A DNA stretch of 64,000 nt from Bacillus infantis NRRL B-14911. GTDB taxonomy: Bacteria > Bacillota > Bacilli > Bacillales > Cytobacillaceae. The stretch's first letter is position 1. Each line of letters starts with the position of its first letter. Positions 16,373 to 24,892 of the stretch are shown here, one piece after another. The stretch covers positions 458,501-522,500 of the forward strand of contig NC_022524.1 of the NCBI RefSeq assembly GCF_000473245.1, in the 5' to 3' direction. Under the pieces are notes generated by a model. The model was not told where the DNA came from. It worked only from the letters and a program-made list of their open reading frames with translations, and made no database searches. The position numbers and the translations under genes were made by a program.

Positions 16373-16738
16373 TTGCAGGTTGATTATAAGCCGGCTTCAG
16401 AGCAGGTGCTGAAAGCTAATAAAGGAATATCTGTTCAAAAACTGCTCAACATTGCCGGGAGCTTCATGCTGCTAGGCCTGCTGATCAGCATTTTTACTGT
16501 ACCATTTTCATTAAATGAAGAGCTGCAGCTGTATTATGATAACAGGCTGGTCTTGAAGGGAGAAAAGCTGGAGGAATTTCTGTCTTTTGTTGTTGCAGCA
16601 GGCTTTGCCTACTTCATGCTGGTCCGGCTGTATTTTTACACAGCGGAGACTTTTCTATATTTTTTTGTGGTTGATACTGATCGACTCCATCATCATGGTA
16701 TTTCTATTATACGGATCTCATTAACATCCGCTGCGTGA
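16373..16738 (+). CDS. Small hypothetical membrane protein
   Basis: 121 residues from a TTG at 16373, placed 6 nt after GGAGGG; an ATG two codons upstream is too close to that site. Two hydrophobic segments (about 25-45 and 72-92 of the protein) suggest a membrane protein with a short outside loop containing YYDNRLVLKGEKLEE. The end of the frame (VDTDRLHHHGISIIRIS) looks less protein-like and could follow a frameshift. I do not recognise the family. Confidence 0.55.
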   Translation: MQVDYKPASEQVLKANKGISVQKLLNIAGSFMLLGLLISIFTVPFSLNEELQLYYDNRLVLKGEKLEEFLSFVVAAGFAYFMLVRLYFYTAETFLYFFVVDTDRLHHHGISIIRISLTSAA

Positions 16739-16745
16739 ATATAAA

Positions 16746-16790
16746 AAAGGAAACGAAACACAATGATGTCCCGTTTCCTTTATTTTTTAC
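16746..16790. terminator. Bidirectional terminator
   Basis: AAAGGAAACG and CGTTTCCTTT pair across a 16-nt loop; T- and A-rich tracts flank both sides. It lies between the convergent small membrane protein and Rrf2 genes, overlapping the end of the latter. Confidence 0.75.
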
Positions 16791-17205
16791 CCATCAGGTC
16801 TTTAAGGGTCTTTTCTTCTAATCCGTTCAGGATCCATTGCTCCATTTCATTCTTCAGGCCGGATAAGGCACTGCGGGTGCATGGTTCAAAGCACTCTTTG
16901 CTGCTGACATCCAGGAAACCTTTTGAGAATGGCTCTGCGCGCATTCCCGCATATACATCAGAGAGCCTGATATCCTCCGGCGGTTTTGCGAGAAAATATC
17001 CGCCGTCCCGGCCTTCCTTGGCCTGGACAAGGCCTTCCTTAACCAAATTCCGCAAAATCTTCCGCAGAAACCCTGATTCTGAACCGATTTTGTCCGCTAG
17101 CCTTGCGCTCGGGCACAGGCCTTCATTGTCTGCCATAATAAGCAAAGCCTGCAGGGCCAGGCTGAACCATCTTATGCTGGAGGCAGAGGATGTTTTCTCG
17201 TTCAA
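16780..17205 (-). CDS. Rrf2-family transcriptional regulator
   Basis: 141 residues from a TTG at 17205, six nt after AGAGGTG; a GTG at 17214 overlaps that site and is less likely. The winged-helix domain shows the Rrf2 pattern RWFSLALQALLIMADNEG, KIGSESGFLRKILRNLVKEGLV and GRDGGYFLAKPPEDI. Two cysteines sit in KECFEPCTRS, fewer than the three used to hold an iron-sulfur cluster in NsrR or IscR, so it may sense thiol or redox state in another way, like YwnA/CymR types. Target genes are not evident from neighbours. Confidence 0.85.
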   Translation of the reverse strand: MNEKTSSASSIRWFSLALQALLIMADNEGLCPSARLADKIGSESGFLRKILRNLVKEGLVQAKEGRDGGYFLAKPPEDIRLSDVYAGMRAEPFSKGFLDVSSKECFEPCTRSALSGLKNEMEQWILNGLEEKTLKDLMGKK

Positions 17206-17281
17206 TATACTCACCTCTGCTTTAACTGTATCGTATTTTCTGCTAAAAAGACAATCCCCTTGAAAAAATTGTTAGAAAAAA

Positions 17282-17305
17282 GAGAACGGCTCTGCGGCCG
17301 TTCTC
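17282..17305 (-). terminator. Terminator of glnS
   Basis: GAGAACGGC (17282-17290) and GCCGTTCTC (17297-17305) form a perfect 9-bp stem; on the minus strand TTTTTTCT follows directly. Confidence 0.9.
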
Positions 17306-17343
17306 CTCCTGAAAATAGCACCCACTGGCTGGTGGCTTTGCTT

Positions 17344-19002
17344 TTATAATTTAAATGAGCTCTTCAGCGAAACGATCCGGTTAAATACAATGTGATCTTC
17401 TGCTGTATGCTTTGGATCGACATTGAAATAGCCGTGGCGGAAGAACTGGAACTTATCTTGAGGCTTGACATCCTTCATGTTCGGCTCGATGAAGCCGTTG
17501 ACGATTTCCAGAGAATTTTCATTCACGTGGTCAAGGAAGGTCTTGCCTTCATTTTCTTCACTGTTCAATTCTTCGTCAAGGATCAGCGGCTCATACAGGC
17601 GGAATTCAGCCGGAACTGCCTGGGATGCCTCGACCCAGTGGATGGTCCCTTTTACCTTCCGTCCGGTAAAGCCGGTGCCGCTCTTGGTTTCCGGATCATA
17701 TGTGCAATGGATTTCAACCACTTCACCGTTTTCATCCTTGATGACATCTTCACATTTAATGAAGTATGCATGCTTCAGACGCACTTCATTTCCAGGGAAG
17801 AGGCGGAAATATTTCTTTGGCGGATCTTCCATGAAATCATCCTGCTCGATATAAATTTCTCTTGAAAACGGAATCTGGCGGCTGCCCATTTCCGGGTTCT
17901 CCGGATTGATTTCCGCTTCGAGCATTTCTGTCTGTCCTTCAGGATAATTGGTAATCACAACCTTCAGCGGCTTCAGGATTCCCATTGTCCGAGGGGAAGA
18001 CAGCTTGAGGTCTTCACGGACAAAATGCTCAAGCATCGCAGTATCAACGGCTCCGGACCCTTTTGAGACGCCTGTCGCTTCAACAAATTCACGGATGGCG
18101 CCAGGTGTAAAGCCTTTTCTTCTCAGCCCTGAAACGGTCGGCATGCGCGGGTCATCCCAGCCATCCACATACTTTTCGTCGACCAGCTGCTTCAGCTTTC
18201 TTTTGCTCATAACTGTGTTGATCAGGTTCAGGCGCCCGAACTCAATCTGCTGAGGCTTGCTTTCCATCTCACAAGCTTCAATGACCCAGTTATAAAGCGG
18301 TCTTTGATCCTCGAATTCTGTTGTGCAGAGAGAGTGGGTGACGCCCTCGATTGCATCCTCGATCGGATGGGCAAATGCATACATAGGATAAATGCACCAT
18401 TTGTCGCCTGTGTTATGGTGATGGGCATGTGATACACGGTAAATGACCGGATCCCTCAGGTTAATATTAGGTGAGCTCATATCAATTTTTGCTCTGAGCA
18501 CCTTTTCTCCATTCTGGAATTCTCCTGCACGCATACGCTTGAAGAGATCAAGATTTTCCTCGACAGAACGGCTGCGGTATGGGCTTTCCTTTCCGGGCTC
18601 TGTCAAAGTTCCGCGATATTCCCTGATTTCATCTGCATTCAGGTCATCAACATAAGCAAGGTCTTTTTTGATCAGCAGGACTGCACGCTCGTACATTTCC
18701 TCAAAATAATCGGAAGCAAAGCGAAGCTCCTCCCATTCAAACCCCAGCCATTTGACATCTTCTTTAATGGCATCCACATACTCCTGGTCTTCTTTCAGCG
18801 GATTGGTATCATCAAAGCGCAGATTGGTTTTGCCGTTAAAATCATCGGCGAGTCCAAAGTTGATGATGATTGACTTTGCGTGTCCAATATGAAGATAGCC
18901 GTTCGGCTCTGGAGGGAAGCGGGTAACGACTTCATTCCTTTTTCCGGATTCCAGGTCCTCCTTAATGATCGTGCGAATAAAATTGGATGAGTTTTGTTCC
19001 AA
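17344..19002 (-). CDS. glnS: Glutaminyl-tRNA synthetase
   Basis: 552 residues, close to the 554 of E. coli GlnRS, with no YqeY fusion. Class I signatures are [15 protein letters not shown] (HIGH, residues about 30-44) and VMSKRKL (KMSKS-like). The residues after them, [17 protein letters not shown], and the C-terminal beta-barrels ending in [16 protein letters not shown] also match GlnRS rather than bacterial GluRS. The start is a TTG at 19002. Model Bacillus species lack GlnRS and make Gln-tRNA through GatCAB, so this gene is noteworthy. No T-box (AGGGTGGNACCGCG) was found in the leader; another structured leader may be present at 19060-19245. Confidence 0.96.
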   Translation of the reverse strand: MEQNSSNFIRTIIKEDLESGKRNEVVTRFPPEPNGYLHIGHAKSIIINFGLADDFNGKTNLRFDDTNPLKEDQEYVDAIKEDVKWLGFEWEELRFASDYFEEMYERAVLLIKKDLAYVDDLNADEIREYRGTLTEPGKESPYRSRSVEENLDLFKRMRAGEFQNGEKVLRAKIDMSSPNINLRDPVIYRVSHAHHHNTGDKWCIYPMYAFAHPIEDAIEGVTHSLCTTEFEDQRPLYNWVIEACEMESKPQQIEFGRLNLINTVMSKRKLKQLVDEKYVDGWDDPRMPTVSGLRRKGFTPGAIREFVEATGVSKGSGAVDTAMLEHFVREDLKLSSPRTMGILKPLKVVITNYPEGQTEMLEAEINPENPEMGSRQIPFSREIYIEQDDFMEDPPKKYFRLFPGNEVRLKHAYFIKCEDVIKDENGEVVEIHCTYDPETKSGTGFTGRKVKGTIHWVEASQAVPAEFRLYEPLILDEELNSEENEGKTFLDHVNENSLEIVNGFIEPNMKDVKPQDKFQFFRHGYFNVDPKHTAEDHIVFNRIVSLKSSFKL

Positions 19003-19059
19003 ACCAGTATCAGCCTTTCTTTTATATACTTTAGGAAATTATAGAATTTTTTTGCCTGA

Positions 19060-19245
19060 AGCTCAATCGGCTCCAAACATTTTTTATTAAAATAGCCCTT
19101 TTTTAAAATGGCTGTGTTGAACATTGTCGGTGATTTTAGCCTCATGTGTGTGAAACCCTGTTTCACACGCATTTCAGCATAGCTGAATGAGCCCAAAATC
19201 AACATGCAGTTACAATAGTCTAAAAAACTGGGCTCGTTCACTTAT
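19060..19245 (-). other. Structured leader or dispersed repeat upstream of glnS
   Basis: On the minus strand the stretch contains GAGCCCA pairing with TGGGCTC over a 37-nt gap, then TTCAG/CTGAA, then a strong hairpin GTGTGAAAC-AGGG-TTTCACAC. No U-tract follows the last hairpin. It could be an untranslated leader of glnS or a mobile palindromic repeat; the long overlapping frame on this strand has no ribosome site. Confidence 0.35.
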
Positions 19246-19248
19246 AGT

Positions 19249-19587
19249 CTAATGGAATCTGAAAAGATATGCCATGAACTTAATACTACTCATTAAGGAG
19301 GATAAAAACAAGGAGCAGGTAAGCAAAATAAGGAAAGCGGAGGGGCTGGGCGGGAAAAAACTTTTGGGCAAAGCTGCCTGCCGGCCTGCGGCTGCATACA
19401 ATAGCTTTATGTACCCATCTTCATTGCTCTTGAGCCAGGCTGCTGCTCCAATTGAAGCGAAAGAACTAGGGGAGAAATCTTCCTGGTATGATAAACTGTT
19501 AAGGTAATATAATGGATCATATGGTTTTTTTACCCACAGGCTAATATCGTTTCCGAATCTTTCAATCACACCATGAACCTCCAACAT
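19249..19587 (-). CDS. Doubtful small ORF
   Basis: A 112-codon frame beginning MLEVHGVIERFGNDISLWVK. A GGAGG lies inside the first codons, ahead of a GTG that would start the protein at VIERFGND. The first 75 residues look protein-like; the last 25 are hydrophobic (SAFLILLTCSLFLSSLMSS). The opposite strand also has a 77-codon frame here. Neither has a recognisable family. The remaining gap between glnS and the gene at 19622 shows nothing else. Confidence 0.3.
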   Translation of the reverse strand: MLEVHGVIERFGNDISLWVKKPYDPLYYLNSLSYQEDFSPSSFASIGAAAWLKSNEDGYIKLLYAAAGRQAALPKSFFPPSPSAFLILLTCSLFLSSLMSSIKFMAYLFRFH

Positions 19588-19621
19588 TGCTGAATGACGA
19601 ACAGGCTAAAGGGGGATGAAA

Positions 19622-20527
19622 ATGGAAAGGATGATGGTTAAAGATCTGCCTGTCATTGAAGATAAGGTAAGGAAATGGTCTGCGATCGTGTATTGGACGG
19701 GAGTAGGGATCATCATATTGCTTGCAGCTATCAGCTTATATCATGCTGCGCAGCTGCCGGATGGCGCGGGCCAGCCGGATGCAGGCAGCCAGGCCGCTGC
19801 ACAGGAAACGGTCACAAGCCTGATTATCAAGCCGATTGCCGAGTCGCCGAAATTCCAGGTCATTTTTGAATATCTTTTCTACCTGCTTTTATGGCTGCTG
19901 CTCTGGCTTTTAGTGCCTTCCGCATCCAGGAGGATCATCCGCTTCAAGCTCGGAAATCTGGAGTTTGACCTGGACCAGAGCCAGAAGGAAGTCATATCCA
20001 TCATTGATGACCAGATGAGAAAGTTTAAATTCCTGACGTATTTAATGAAGGAAGAAAACAAGAATGTCCTGAAAACGAGCTTTGATTCGGAGCATCCCAG
20101 ATTCCATGATGCCCTCGATTTTGCACTTGCCAAAATGCAGGAATTCTATTTAAGTGAATGGGATGAACATCTTACCTTTGAAGTAATGACGCTTGCCGAG
20201 TTTCATCAGGCATCATTTCCTTCGGCTGTAAAGAGGTCGCTCGAGCTTGTGGACTTATACAAAACAGGGATCCCGATCAACAAGGAAAATCCGGAAGTTA
20301 TCCATGATAAAAATTATCTGGTTTATACCACCTCAGAAGAGGAAAATATTTATACAAGCGGTACAGAAGTCGTCGACTATGTCATTTGTGTTTCAAGCTA
20401 CAGATCTGAATTCAATGAAAATGACGGCTATCTGGTCGCAGGCATTACTTCCCTTGTTTCGGAGCTCCATAAACGGGCATGGGAGAACTTGGGGCTTACA
20501 AAGCTTCGGGAAAGATTGAATCTTTAG
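19622..20527 (+). CDS. Hypothetical membrane protein with large cytoplasmic domain
   Basis: 301 residues from the ATG at 19622, six nt after GGGGG. Two membrane segments (about 19-41 and 82-103) flank a short Gln/Ala/Pro-rich outside loop. The remaining 195 residues are soluble and start with an amphipathic stretch IIRFKLGNLEFDLDQSQKEV. No catalytic motif is visible and I do not recognise the family. The next small gene begins 39 nt downstream in the same direction, so they may share a transcript. Confidence 0.75.
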   Translation: MERMMVKDLPVIEDKVRKWSAIVYWTGVGIIILLAAISLYHAAQLPDGAGQPDAGSQAAAQETVTSLIIKPIAESPKFQVIFEYLFYLLLWLLLWLLVPSASRRIIRFKLGNLEFDLDQSQKEVISIIDDQMRKFKFLTYLMKEENKNVLKTSFDSEHPRFHDALDFALAKMQEFYLSEWDEHLTFEVMTLAEFHQASFPSAVKRSLELVDLYKTGIPINKENPEVIHDKNYLVYTTSEEENIYTSGTEVVDYVICVSSYRSEFNENDGYLVAGITSLVSELHKRAWENLGLTKLRERLNL

Positions 20528-20566
20528 CCCTAATGAGGTAAACTTATAGTAAAGAGGTGGTTAAAA

Positions 20567-20761
20567 ATGTCAGCCAAAAAGCATGTGTTAAAAGTCCAGA
20601 AGCCAAGTGGCGAGGAAGACATTTTTGATTTTGATCGGTTATTCAAAGATGCTGCCAATTATAATAAAAAAGCAGACCAGCAGGATATTCAATATCCTCG
20701 CGGAGCATCAATATCAAGGAAAAGCTCCATCGTGAAAGGACTTTTCGCTGCCAAGGCCTGA
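20567..20761 (+). CDS. Small protein of an unnamed IQYP-motif family (copy A)
   Basis: 64 residues, ATG at 20567 with AGAGGTGG upstream. The central part, DFDRLFKDAANYNKKADQQD followed by IQYPRGASISRKSS, aligns with the 61-residue product encoded on the opposite strand at 20944-21129 (FNFSKLFANAESFFHKKGQR then IQYPKGSPINKVHRSS). The basic character and shared LF.(D/N)A...KK..Q..IQYP(R/K)G pattern suggest a small family with a conserved function, perhaps nucleic acid or membrane surface binding. Its stop codon overlaps the start of another tiny ORF. Confidence 0.7.
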   Translation: MSAKKHVLKVQKPSGEEDIFDFDRLFKDAANYNKKADQQDIQYPRGASISRKSSIVKGLFAAKA

Positions 20762-20880
20762 TGAATCGGCAAGGCTGGTCCAAAGAGGACCGGCTGCAGG
20801 CATTTGGCAGGGCTGAAATAAAAAACGCCCGATTCACGGGCGGCAAGCAGTATCTTGGGATTCTGGAAAAGATCCGCTGA
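20761..20880 (+). CDS. Translationally coupled 39-residue ORF
   Basis: The ATG at 20761 overlaps the TGA of the preceding small gene (TGATG), a typical coupling arrangement. The product begins MNRQGWSKEDRLQAFGRAEI and ends YLGILEKIR; it is basic and predicted helical, with an inner FTGGKQ. There is no ribosome site of its own, as expected for coupling. It may equally be a chance frame. Confidence 0.4.
   Translation: MNRQGWSKEDRLQAFGRAEIKNARFTGGKQYLGILEKIR
20826..20845 (-). terminator. Minus-strand terminator
   Basis: GCCCG-TGAAT-CGGGC hairpin followed on the minus strand by GTTTTTTATTT; probably ends transcription of the gene at 20944-21129. It lies inside the 39-residue plus-strand ORF, which weighs slightly against that ORF. 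Confidence 0.55.
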
Positions 20881-20926
20881 TTCCGGCCTGATAGTTTTTT
20901 AGATGGACAAGCCATAAGGGCTCTTG

Positions 20927-20953
20927 TAACTTGCGTATGCAGGTTATTTTTTT
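20927..20953 (+). terminator. Plus-strand terminator
   Basis: TAACTTGC and GCAGGTTA pair (one G-U) around a 4-nt loop and are followed by TTTTTTTA; it could end the transcript of the two small plus-strand genes and overlaps the stop of the minus-strand gene. Confidence 0.55.
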
Positions 20954-21129
20954 ATGCCCAGATATTTGGACAAGAACTGCTGCATATTGTGGCTGTTTCC
21001 AACGATTTGGGAAGACCGGTGCACCTTATTGATGGGGCTGCCTTTTGGGTATTGGATTTCCCGCTGTCCCTTTTTATGAAAAAAGCTTTCTGCATTGGCA
21101 AATAGCTTTGAGAAATTAAATTCATCCAT
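20944..21129 (-). CDS. Small protein of the IQYP-motif family (copy B)
   Basis: 61 residues, ATG at 21129 preceded by TGGAGGCGG at 8 nt. Shares the IQYP(K/R)G core and the preceding LF.NA helix with the product at 20567-20761, but has a different C-terminus (HNMQQFLSKYLGIKK). The two paralogues are convergent and only 183 bp apart, which suggests duplication with inversion. Function unknown. Confidence 0.7.
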   Translation of the reverse strand: MDEFNFSKLFANAESFFHKKGQREIQYPKGSPINKVHRSSQIVGNSHNMQQFLSKYLGIKK

Positions 21130-21302
21130 TTCTGTTTTCCGCCTCCAACTCGACTGCTCTCCTTATTGTATTCTATGCAGGCAGTACTATACGGGAAATG
21201 AAATTTGTGTGTATAGAGAAAAACGGGCTTTTTTCCGGAGCTGGCAGGGTTTGCGGCATAGGGAGTCGAACTTTTTCAAAGTGAGAAAGAGGAGGGAAAG
21301 AA

Positions 21303-22046
21303 ATGGCGGATAACTATCCAGTATTAAACGGAGCAGAACCCTTTTATTATGAAGGCGGCAGGACAGGCATCCTGGTTTCGCACGGTTTTACAGGCTCGAC
21401 ACAAAGCATGCGGCCGCTCGGGGAGGCATATGCGAAAGCAGGCTATACGGTCTGCGGCCCAAGGCTTAAAGGCCATGGGACCCATTATGAGGAAATGGAG
21501 CAAACGCAGTACAGCGACTGGATTGCAAGCATTGAAGAAGGCTTTCAATGGCTGAAAGAACGGTGCGACGATATTTTCGTCACAGGCTTATCCATGGGAG
21601 GGACACTTACTCTTTATATGGCTGAGAAGCATTCCGAAATCAAGGCCATTATCCCAATTAATGCTGCCGTAGAGATTTCGGATATGGAAGGTGCTGCAGC
21701 CCTTCAGGACGCCCGCTTCCTCGATGCCATCGGCTCAGATATAAAGAAAGCTGATGTAAAAGAGCTGGCCTATGAGAAGACCCCGGTCAAATCCATCGGT
21801 GAAATCGTCCAGTTAATGGAGCTGGTAAAAGGAGGGCTGGCTGACATACAGTGCCCGGCATTGATTTTTGTTTCCAGCGAAGACCATGTTGTCCCGCCTG
21901 ATAATTCCCGGCTCATCCTTGACCGCATCTCAAGCAAAGACAAAAAACTGATTACGATGGAAAACAGCTATCATGTCGCCACGCTCGATAATGATCAGCA
22001 GCTGATCATTGATGAGACCTTGGCGTTTATAAAAAAATATCAATAA
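21303..22046 (+). CDS. Carboxylesterase, Est30/YvaK type
   Basis: 247 residues, an alpha/beta hydrolase with oxyanion loop SHGFTGS (about 26-32), nucleophile Ser97 in GLSMGG, acid Asp in SSEDHVVPP and catalytic His in NSYHVATLDND. Length and all motifs match the thermostable Bacillus/Geobacillus carboxylesterase Est30 (248 residues), a cytosolic enzyme acting on short- to medium-chain esters. GGAGGG precedes the ATG at 21303. It is monocistronic with its own terminator. Unlike many genomes, secG and rnr are not adjacent here. Confidence 0.94.
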   Translation: MADNYPVLNGAEPFYYEGGRTGILVSHGFTGSTQSMRPLGEAYAKAGYTVCGPRLKGHGTHYEEMEQTQYSDWIASIEEGFQWLKERCDDIFVTGLSMGGTLTLYMAEKHSEIKAIIPINAAVEISDMEGAAALQDARFLDAIGSDIKKADVKELAYEKTPVKSIGEIVQLMELVKGGLADIQCPALIFVSSEDHVVPPDNSRLILDRISSKDKKLITMENSYHVATLDNDQQLIIDETLAFIKKYQ

Positions 22047-22050
22047 GAAC

Positions 22051-22076
22051 GGGGGGCTGCGGCCTCCCTTTTTTTG
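22051..22076 (+). terminator. Terminator of esterase gene
   Basis: GGGGGGC and GCCTCCC (one G-U pair) around TGCG, followed by eight T. Confidence 0.8.
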
Positions 22077-22241
22077 TGGGAGCAGGACAAAAATACAGCA
22101 TTGCCATCAATTAAATAACTGTGTTAACATTTAGTGAATCGAAATATATTCTCTATAGAAGATCTGTTCGAGCCTTTTATATGCTCGTAAAAGTTAAATA
22201 CTGCACAAGTTTTTATTTTTTTGAAAAGGGGGCTTTACCGC

Positions 22242-23441
22242 TTGAGTGAACAAAAAGAAAAGCTTTGGACGAAATCCTTCGTCATGCTGATGGCAGGGAA
22301 TCTGTTTGTCTTTATGTCCTTTCAAATGCTGATCCCGACAATGCCGCCATACATAAAATCAATAGGCGCCTCCGGCTTGGAAATCGGCCTGGTCACAACT
22401 CTATTCTCTGCTGGCGCAATTCTGTGCAGGCCCTTTATCGGCTATATGCTTGAGTACAGGACAAGAAAGCCCCTCGTCCTGGCCGGTGCAGCCGCCCTGC
22501 TGCTGATTACTTTGGTTTACCCGCTTTCCAGCGTGGTTGTTATGTTTCTTCTCTTCAGGCTAGTGCACGGGCTTGCCTGGGGCTGGTCGACGACTGTCAA
22601 CGGGACGGCAGCGGTAGATGTTGTTCCGAACTCCCGCCTCGGCGAGGGGATGGGCTATTATGGGCTGTCTGTGACTCTCGGGATGATCATAGCCCCCAGC
22701 CTGGGCATTTATTTATTCCAGGTTACGACCTTTGAAAATCTGGTTTATATATCGGCCGGTCTTGGCATTATCAGCATCATACTCCTGTCGCTGGTGAGCT
22801 ACAGAACGCCCCAGTCGGTTAAGGAAGCGAAAAAAGAGGAATTAGCTTTCTCTTATTTAGGGTCACTGATTGAAAAAACGAGCTGGTACCCGGCACTTAT
22901 CACGGTCATCGTTACCTTCGGCTATGGATCCATTGTCACGTTCATTGTCATTTTTGGGGAAGAGCGGGGAATAGAGCAGATTTTCCTTTTCTACCTGTTC
23001 AATGCCGTACTGGCATCGGCCTCGCGTCCTGCAGCTGGAAAATGGTTTGACAGAAATGGGCCGAGAGGGCTCGTCCTGTTCTGTACACTCATTACATTCG
23101 CCGGGATGTGGGTGCTGTCCTTTGCCCATTCTAATGTTTTGATTGCTGCAGCCGGAGTTCTTTTCGGGATCGGCTTCGGATCACTGATTCCGACGCTTCA
23201 GTCGTGGACATTGTCCCTTACGCCGCCAAACCGCAGAGGTGTTGCCAATGGCATGTTCTTTTCAGCCATCGACCTTGGCATCGGATTGAGCGGACTGGTA
23301 TTCGGCGTCATAGCCCAGTACGTGGAAACAGGCAGGCTGTTCCAAATCTCGAGTATCTTCCTGCTGATTGCCATCGCCATGATCATGGCCGAAGGGCGGA
23401 GGCGAAAAAACAGCATAAAAAAACAGGCTGCTGCCGTATAA
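22242..23441 (+). CDS. MFS transporter
   Basis: 399 residues from the TTG at 22242, eight nt after AAAGGGGG; an in-frame TTG at 22221 precedes that site. Twelve membrane segments are predicted. The pattern LMAGNLFVFMSFQMLIPTMP, the loop GYMLEYRTRKPL (motif A-like) and RLVHGLAWGWSTTVNG resemble drug-proton antiporters of the YfkF/YwoG group of Bacillus. The substrate cannot be told. It stands alone between two terminators. Confidence 0.88.
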   Translation: MSEQKEKLWTKSFVMLMAGNLFVFMSFQMLIPTMPPYIKSIGASGLEIGLVTTLFSAGAILCRPFIGYMLEYRTRKPLVLAGAAALLLITLVYPLSSVVVMFLLFRLVHGLAWGWSTTVNGTAAVDVVPNSRLGEGMGYYGLSVTLGMIIAPSLGIYLFQVTTFENLVYISAGLGIISIILLSLVSYRTPQSVKEAKKEELAFSYLGSLIEKTSWYPALITVIVTFGYGSIVTFIVIFGEERGIEQIFLFYLFNAVLASASRPAAGKWFDRNGPRGLVLFCTLITFAGMWVLSFAHSNVLIAAAGVLFGIGFGSLIPTLQSWTLSLTPPNRRGVANGMFFSAIDLGIGLSGLVFGVIAQYVETGRLFQISSIFLLIAIAMIMAEGRRRKNSIKKQAAAV

Positions 23442-23467
23442 GGCCGGGGATGCTTCCCTGGTCTTTT
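23442..23467 (+). terminator. Terminator of MFS gene
   Basis: GGCCGGGGA, TGC loop, TTCCCTGGTC (with wobble pairing), followed by TTTTCTTTG. Confidence 0.6.
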
Positions 23468-23622
23468 CTTTGCTGGGCTGGTGGCTGCGGGATTTTTGAC
23501 ACCCTTCTTCTTTAGAATTTTCTCAGCGATTGGCTTCTCCTGCGGCTGGAATGATAAGATAGAACCAAAAGATACAGCTGGCAAACAGGGCAGCTGATCT
23601 CAGGATATAGAAGGGTGATAAT

Positions 23623-24819
23623 ATGGCACAGGAAATAAAGCTGCGTCTGAAGGCGCGTTCTGATGAAGAGTATAGAAAAGGGCTGCCCCTTGTTTATAAA
23701 GATAGAATAGAGAATCTTGCGGATCTGAAGGAGGAGGGGGCAATCTTCCGCCTTGCAGACAGCAGGAACAAATTCATCGGCAAAGGCTATTATGGCCTGC
23801 AGAATAAAGGCTGCGGCTGGATCCTGACGCGTGATGAGCAAGAAGTGATCGACCAGGGATTTTTTGAGAAAAAACTTCAGAAGGCTCTTAAGCATCGGGA
23901 ATCTTTCTTCAACAGCTCTGATACGACTGCTTTCCGCGTTTTCAATGGCGAAGGCGACGGGATCGGCGGGCTGACAATCGATTATTTTGCCGGCTATTAT
24001 CTGCTGACTTGGTACAGTGAAGGCATATACCGATTTAAGGAAGAAATCCTGCAGTCTTTAAGGAATCTTGCTGATTTTAAAGGGATCTACGAAAAGAAAC
24101 GCTTTGATGCGAAAGGCTCTTATATGGAGGATGATGACTTTGTTGAAGGAGAGCGCGGAGAGTTCCCGCTCATTGTCAAAGAAAATGGCGAAAACTTTGC
24201 CATCTACCTGAACGATGGAGCAATGACAGGCGTGTTCCTTGACCAGCGCGATGTCAGAAAAACAATCAGGGATGTATATGCAAAGGGCAGGACAGTCCTC
24301 AATACGTTTTCCTATACAGGGGCCTTCTCCATTTTTGCGGCAAAAGGCGGAGCAGTGAAAACGACAAGCGTGGACCTTGCGAACAGGAGCAAAAGCAAAA
24401 CGATTGAACAGTTCAGCATCAATGGGATCGACTATGAGGCAAAGGATATCATTGTAGAGGATGTTTTCAATTATTTTAAATATGCCGTAAGGAAAAAGCT
24501 TCTTTTTGATATGGTGATCCTCGATCCTCCAAGCTTTGCCCGCTCCAAGAAGCATACCTTCAGTGCAAGCAAGGATTATAAGAACCTGCTGAAGGAAGCG
24601 ATTGCGATTACGGAAAAGGATGGCATCATCGTCGCCTCTACCAACTGCAGCACCTTTGGAATGAGCAAGTTCAAAGGATTTATTGAAGCCGCCTTTAAGG
24701 AAAGCGGCGGAAAGTACAAGCTGCTGGAGGAATTCTCCCTGCCAAAGGATTTTCGGACCATCAGTGAGTTCAAGGAAGGGAATTATTTAAAAGTGGCATT
24801 CATTCGTAAACTGTCTTGA
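23623..24819 (+). CDS. Class I SAM-dependent RNA methyltransferase, YwbD/RlmI-like
   Basis: 398 residues. An N-terminal PUA-like domain (about 1-80) binds RNA; a linking EEHAD-type domain follows; the C-terminal Rossmann domain (about 215-398) has SAM motif VLNTFSYTGAFSIFAA and the catalytic-loop motif ILDPPSFARSKK typical of 23S rRNA m5C methyltransferases RlmI and RlmK/L. The order and length match B. subtilis YwbD. The exact nucleotide target is not established for the Bacillus protein. It ends 73 nt before the YflT-like stress gene, which has its own promoter overlapping the region just after this stop. Confidence 0.92.
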   Translation: MAQEIKLRLKARSDEEYRKGLPLVYKDRIENLADLKEEGAIFRLADSRNKFIGKGYYGLQNKGCGWILTRDEQEVIDQGFFEKKLQKALKHRESFFNSSDTTAFRVFNGEGDGIGGLTIDYFAGYYLLTWYSEGIYRFKEEILQSLRNLADFKGIYEKKRFDAKGSYMEDDDFVEGERGEFPLIVKENGENFAIYLNDGAMTGVFLDQRDVRKTIRDVYAKGRTVLNTFSYTGAFSIFAAKGGAVKTTSVDLANRSKSKTIEQFSINGIDYEAKDIIVEDVFNYFKYAVRKKLLFDMVILDPPSFARSKKHTFSASKDYKNLLKEAIAITEKDGIIVASTNCSTFGMSKFKGFIEAAFKESGGKYKLLEEFSLPKDFRTISEFKEGNYLKVAFIRKLS

Positions 24820-24829
24820 GTATGCCTGC

Positions 24830-24855
24830 GTTTTGCCTGCAGCACTAAAGGGTAA
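24830..24855 (+). promoter_or_regulatory. SigB promoter of YflT-like gene
   Basis: GTTTTG, 14 nt, GGGTAA, placed about 38 nt before the start codon of a protein whose B. subtilis relatives are SigB-dependent general stress proteins. Confidence 0.75.
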
Positions 24856-24892
24856 ACAGCCTATATATGATTTTCATATAGGAGGCATAATG

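Noticed and set aside
16373-16738. Intact tail of the small membrane protein
   Set aside because: The C-terminal part looks frameshifted, but without homologues I could not show a frameshift and kept it as a CDS of moderate confidence.
18795-19241. 148-codon minus frame overlapping the glnS start
   Set aside because: It overlaps the 5' end of glnS in another frame and has no ribosome site; its first part is the structured leader.
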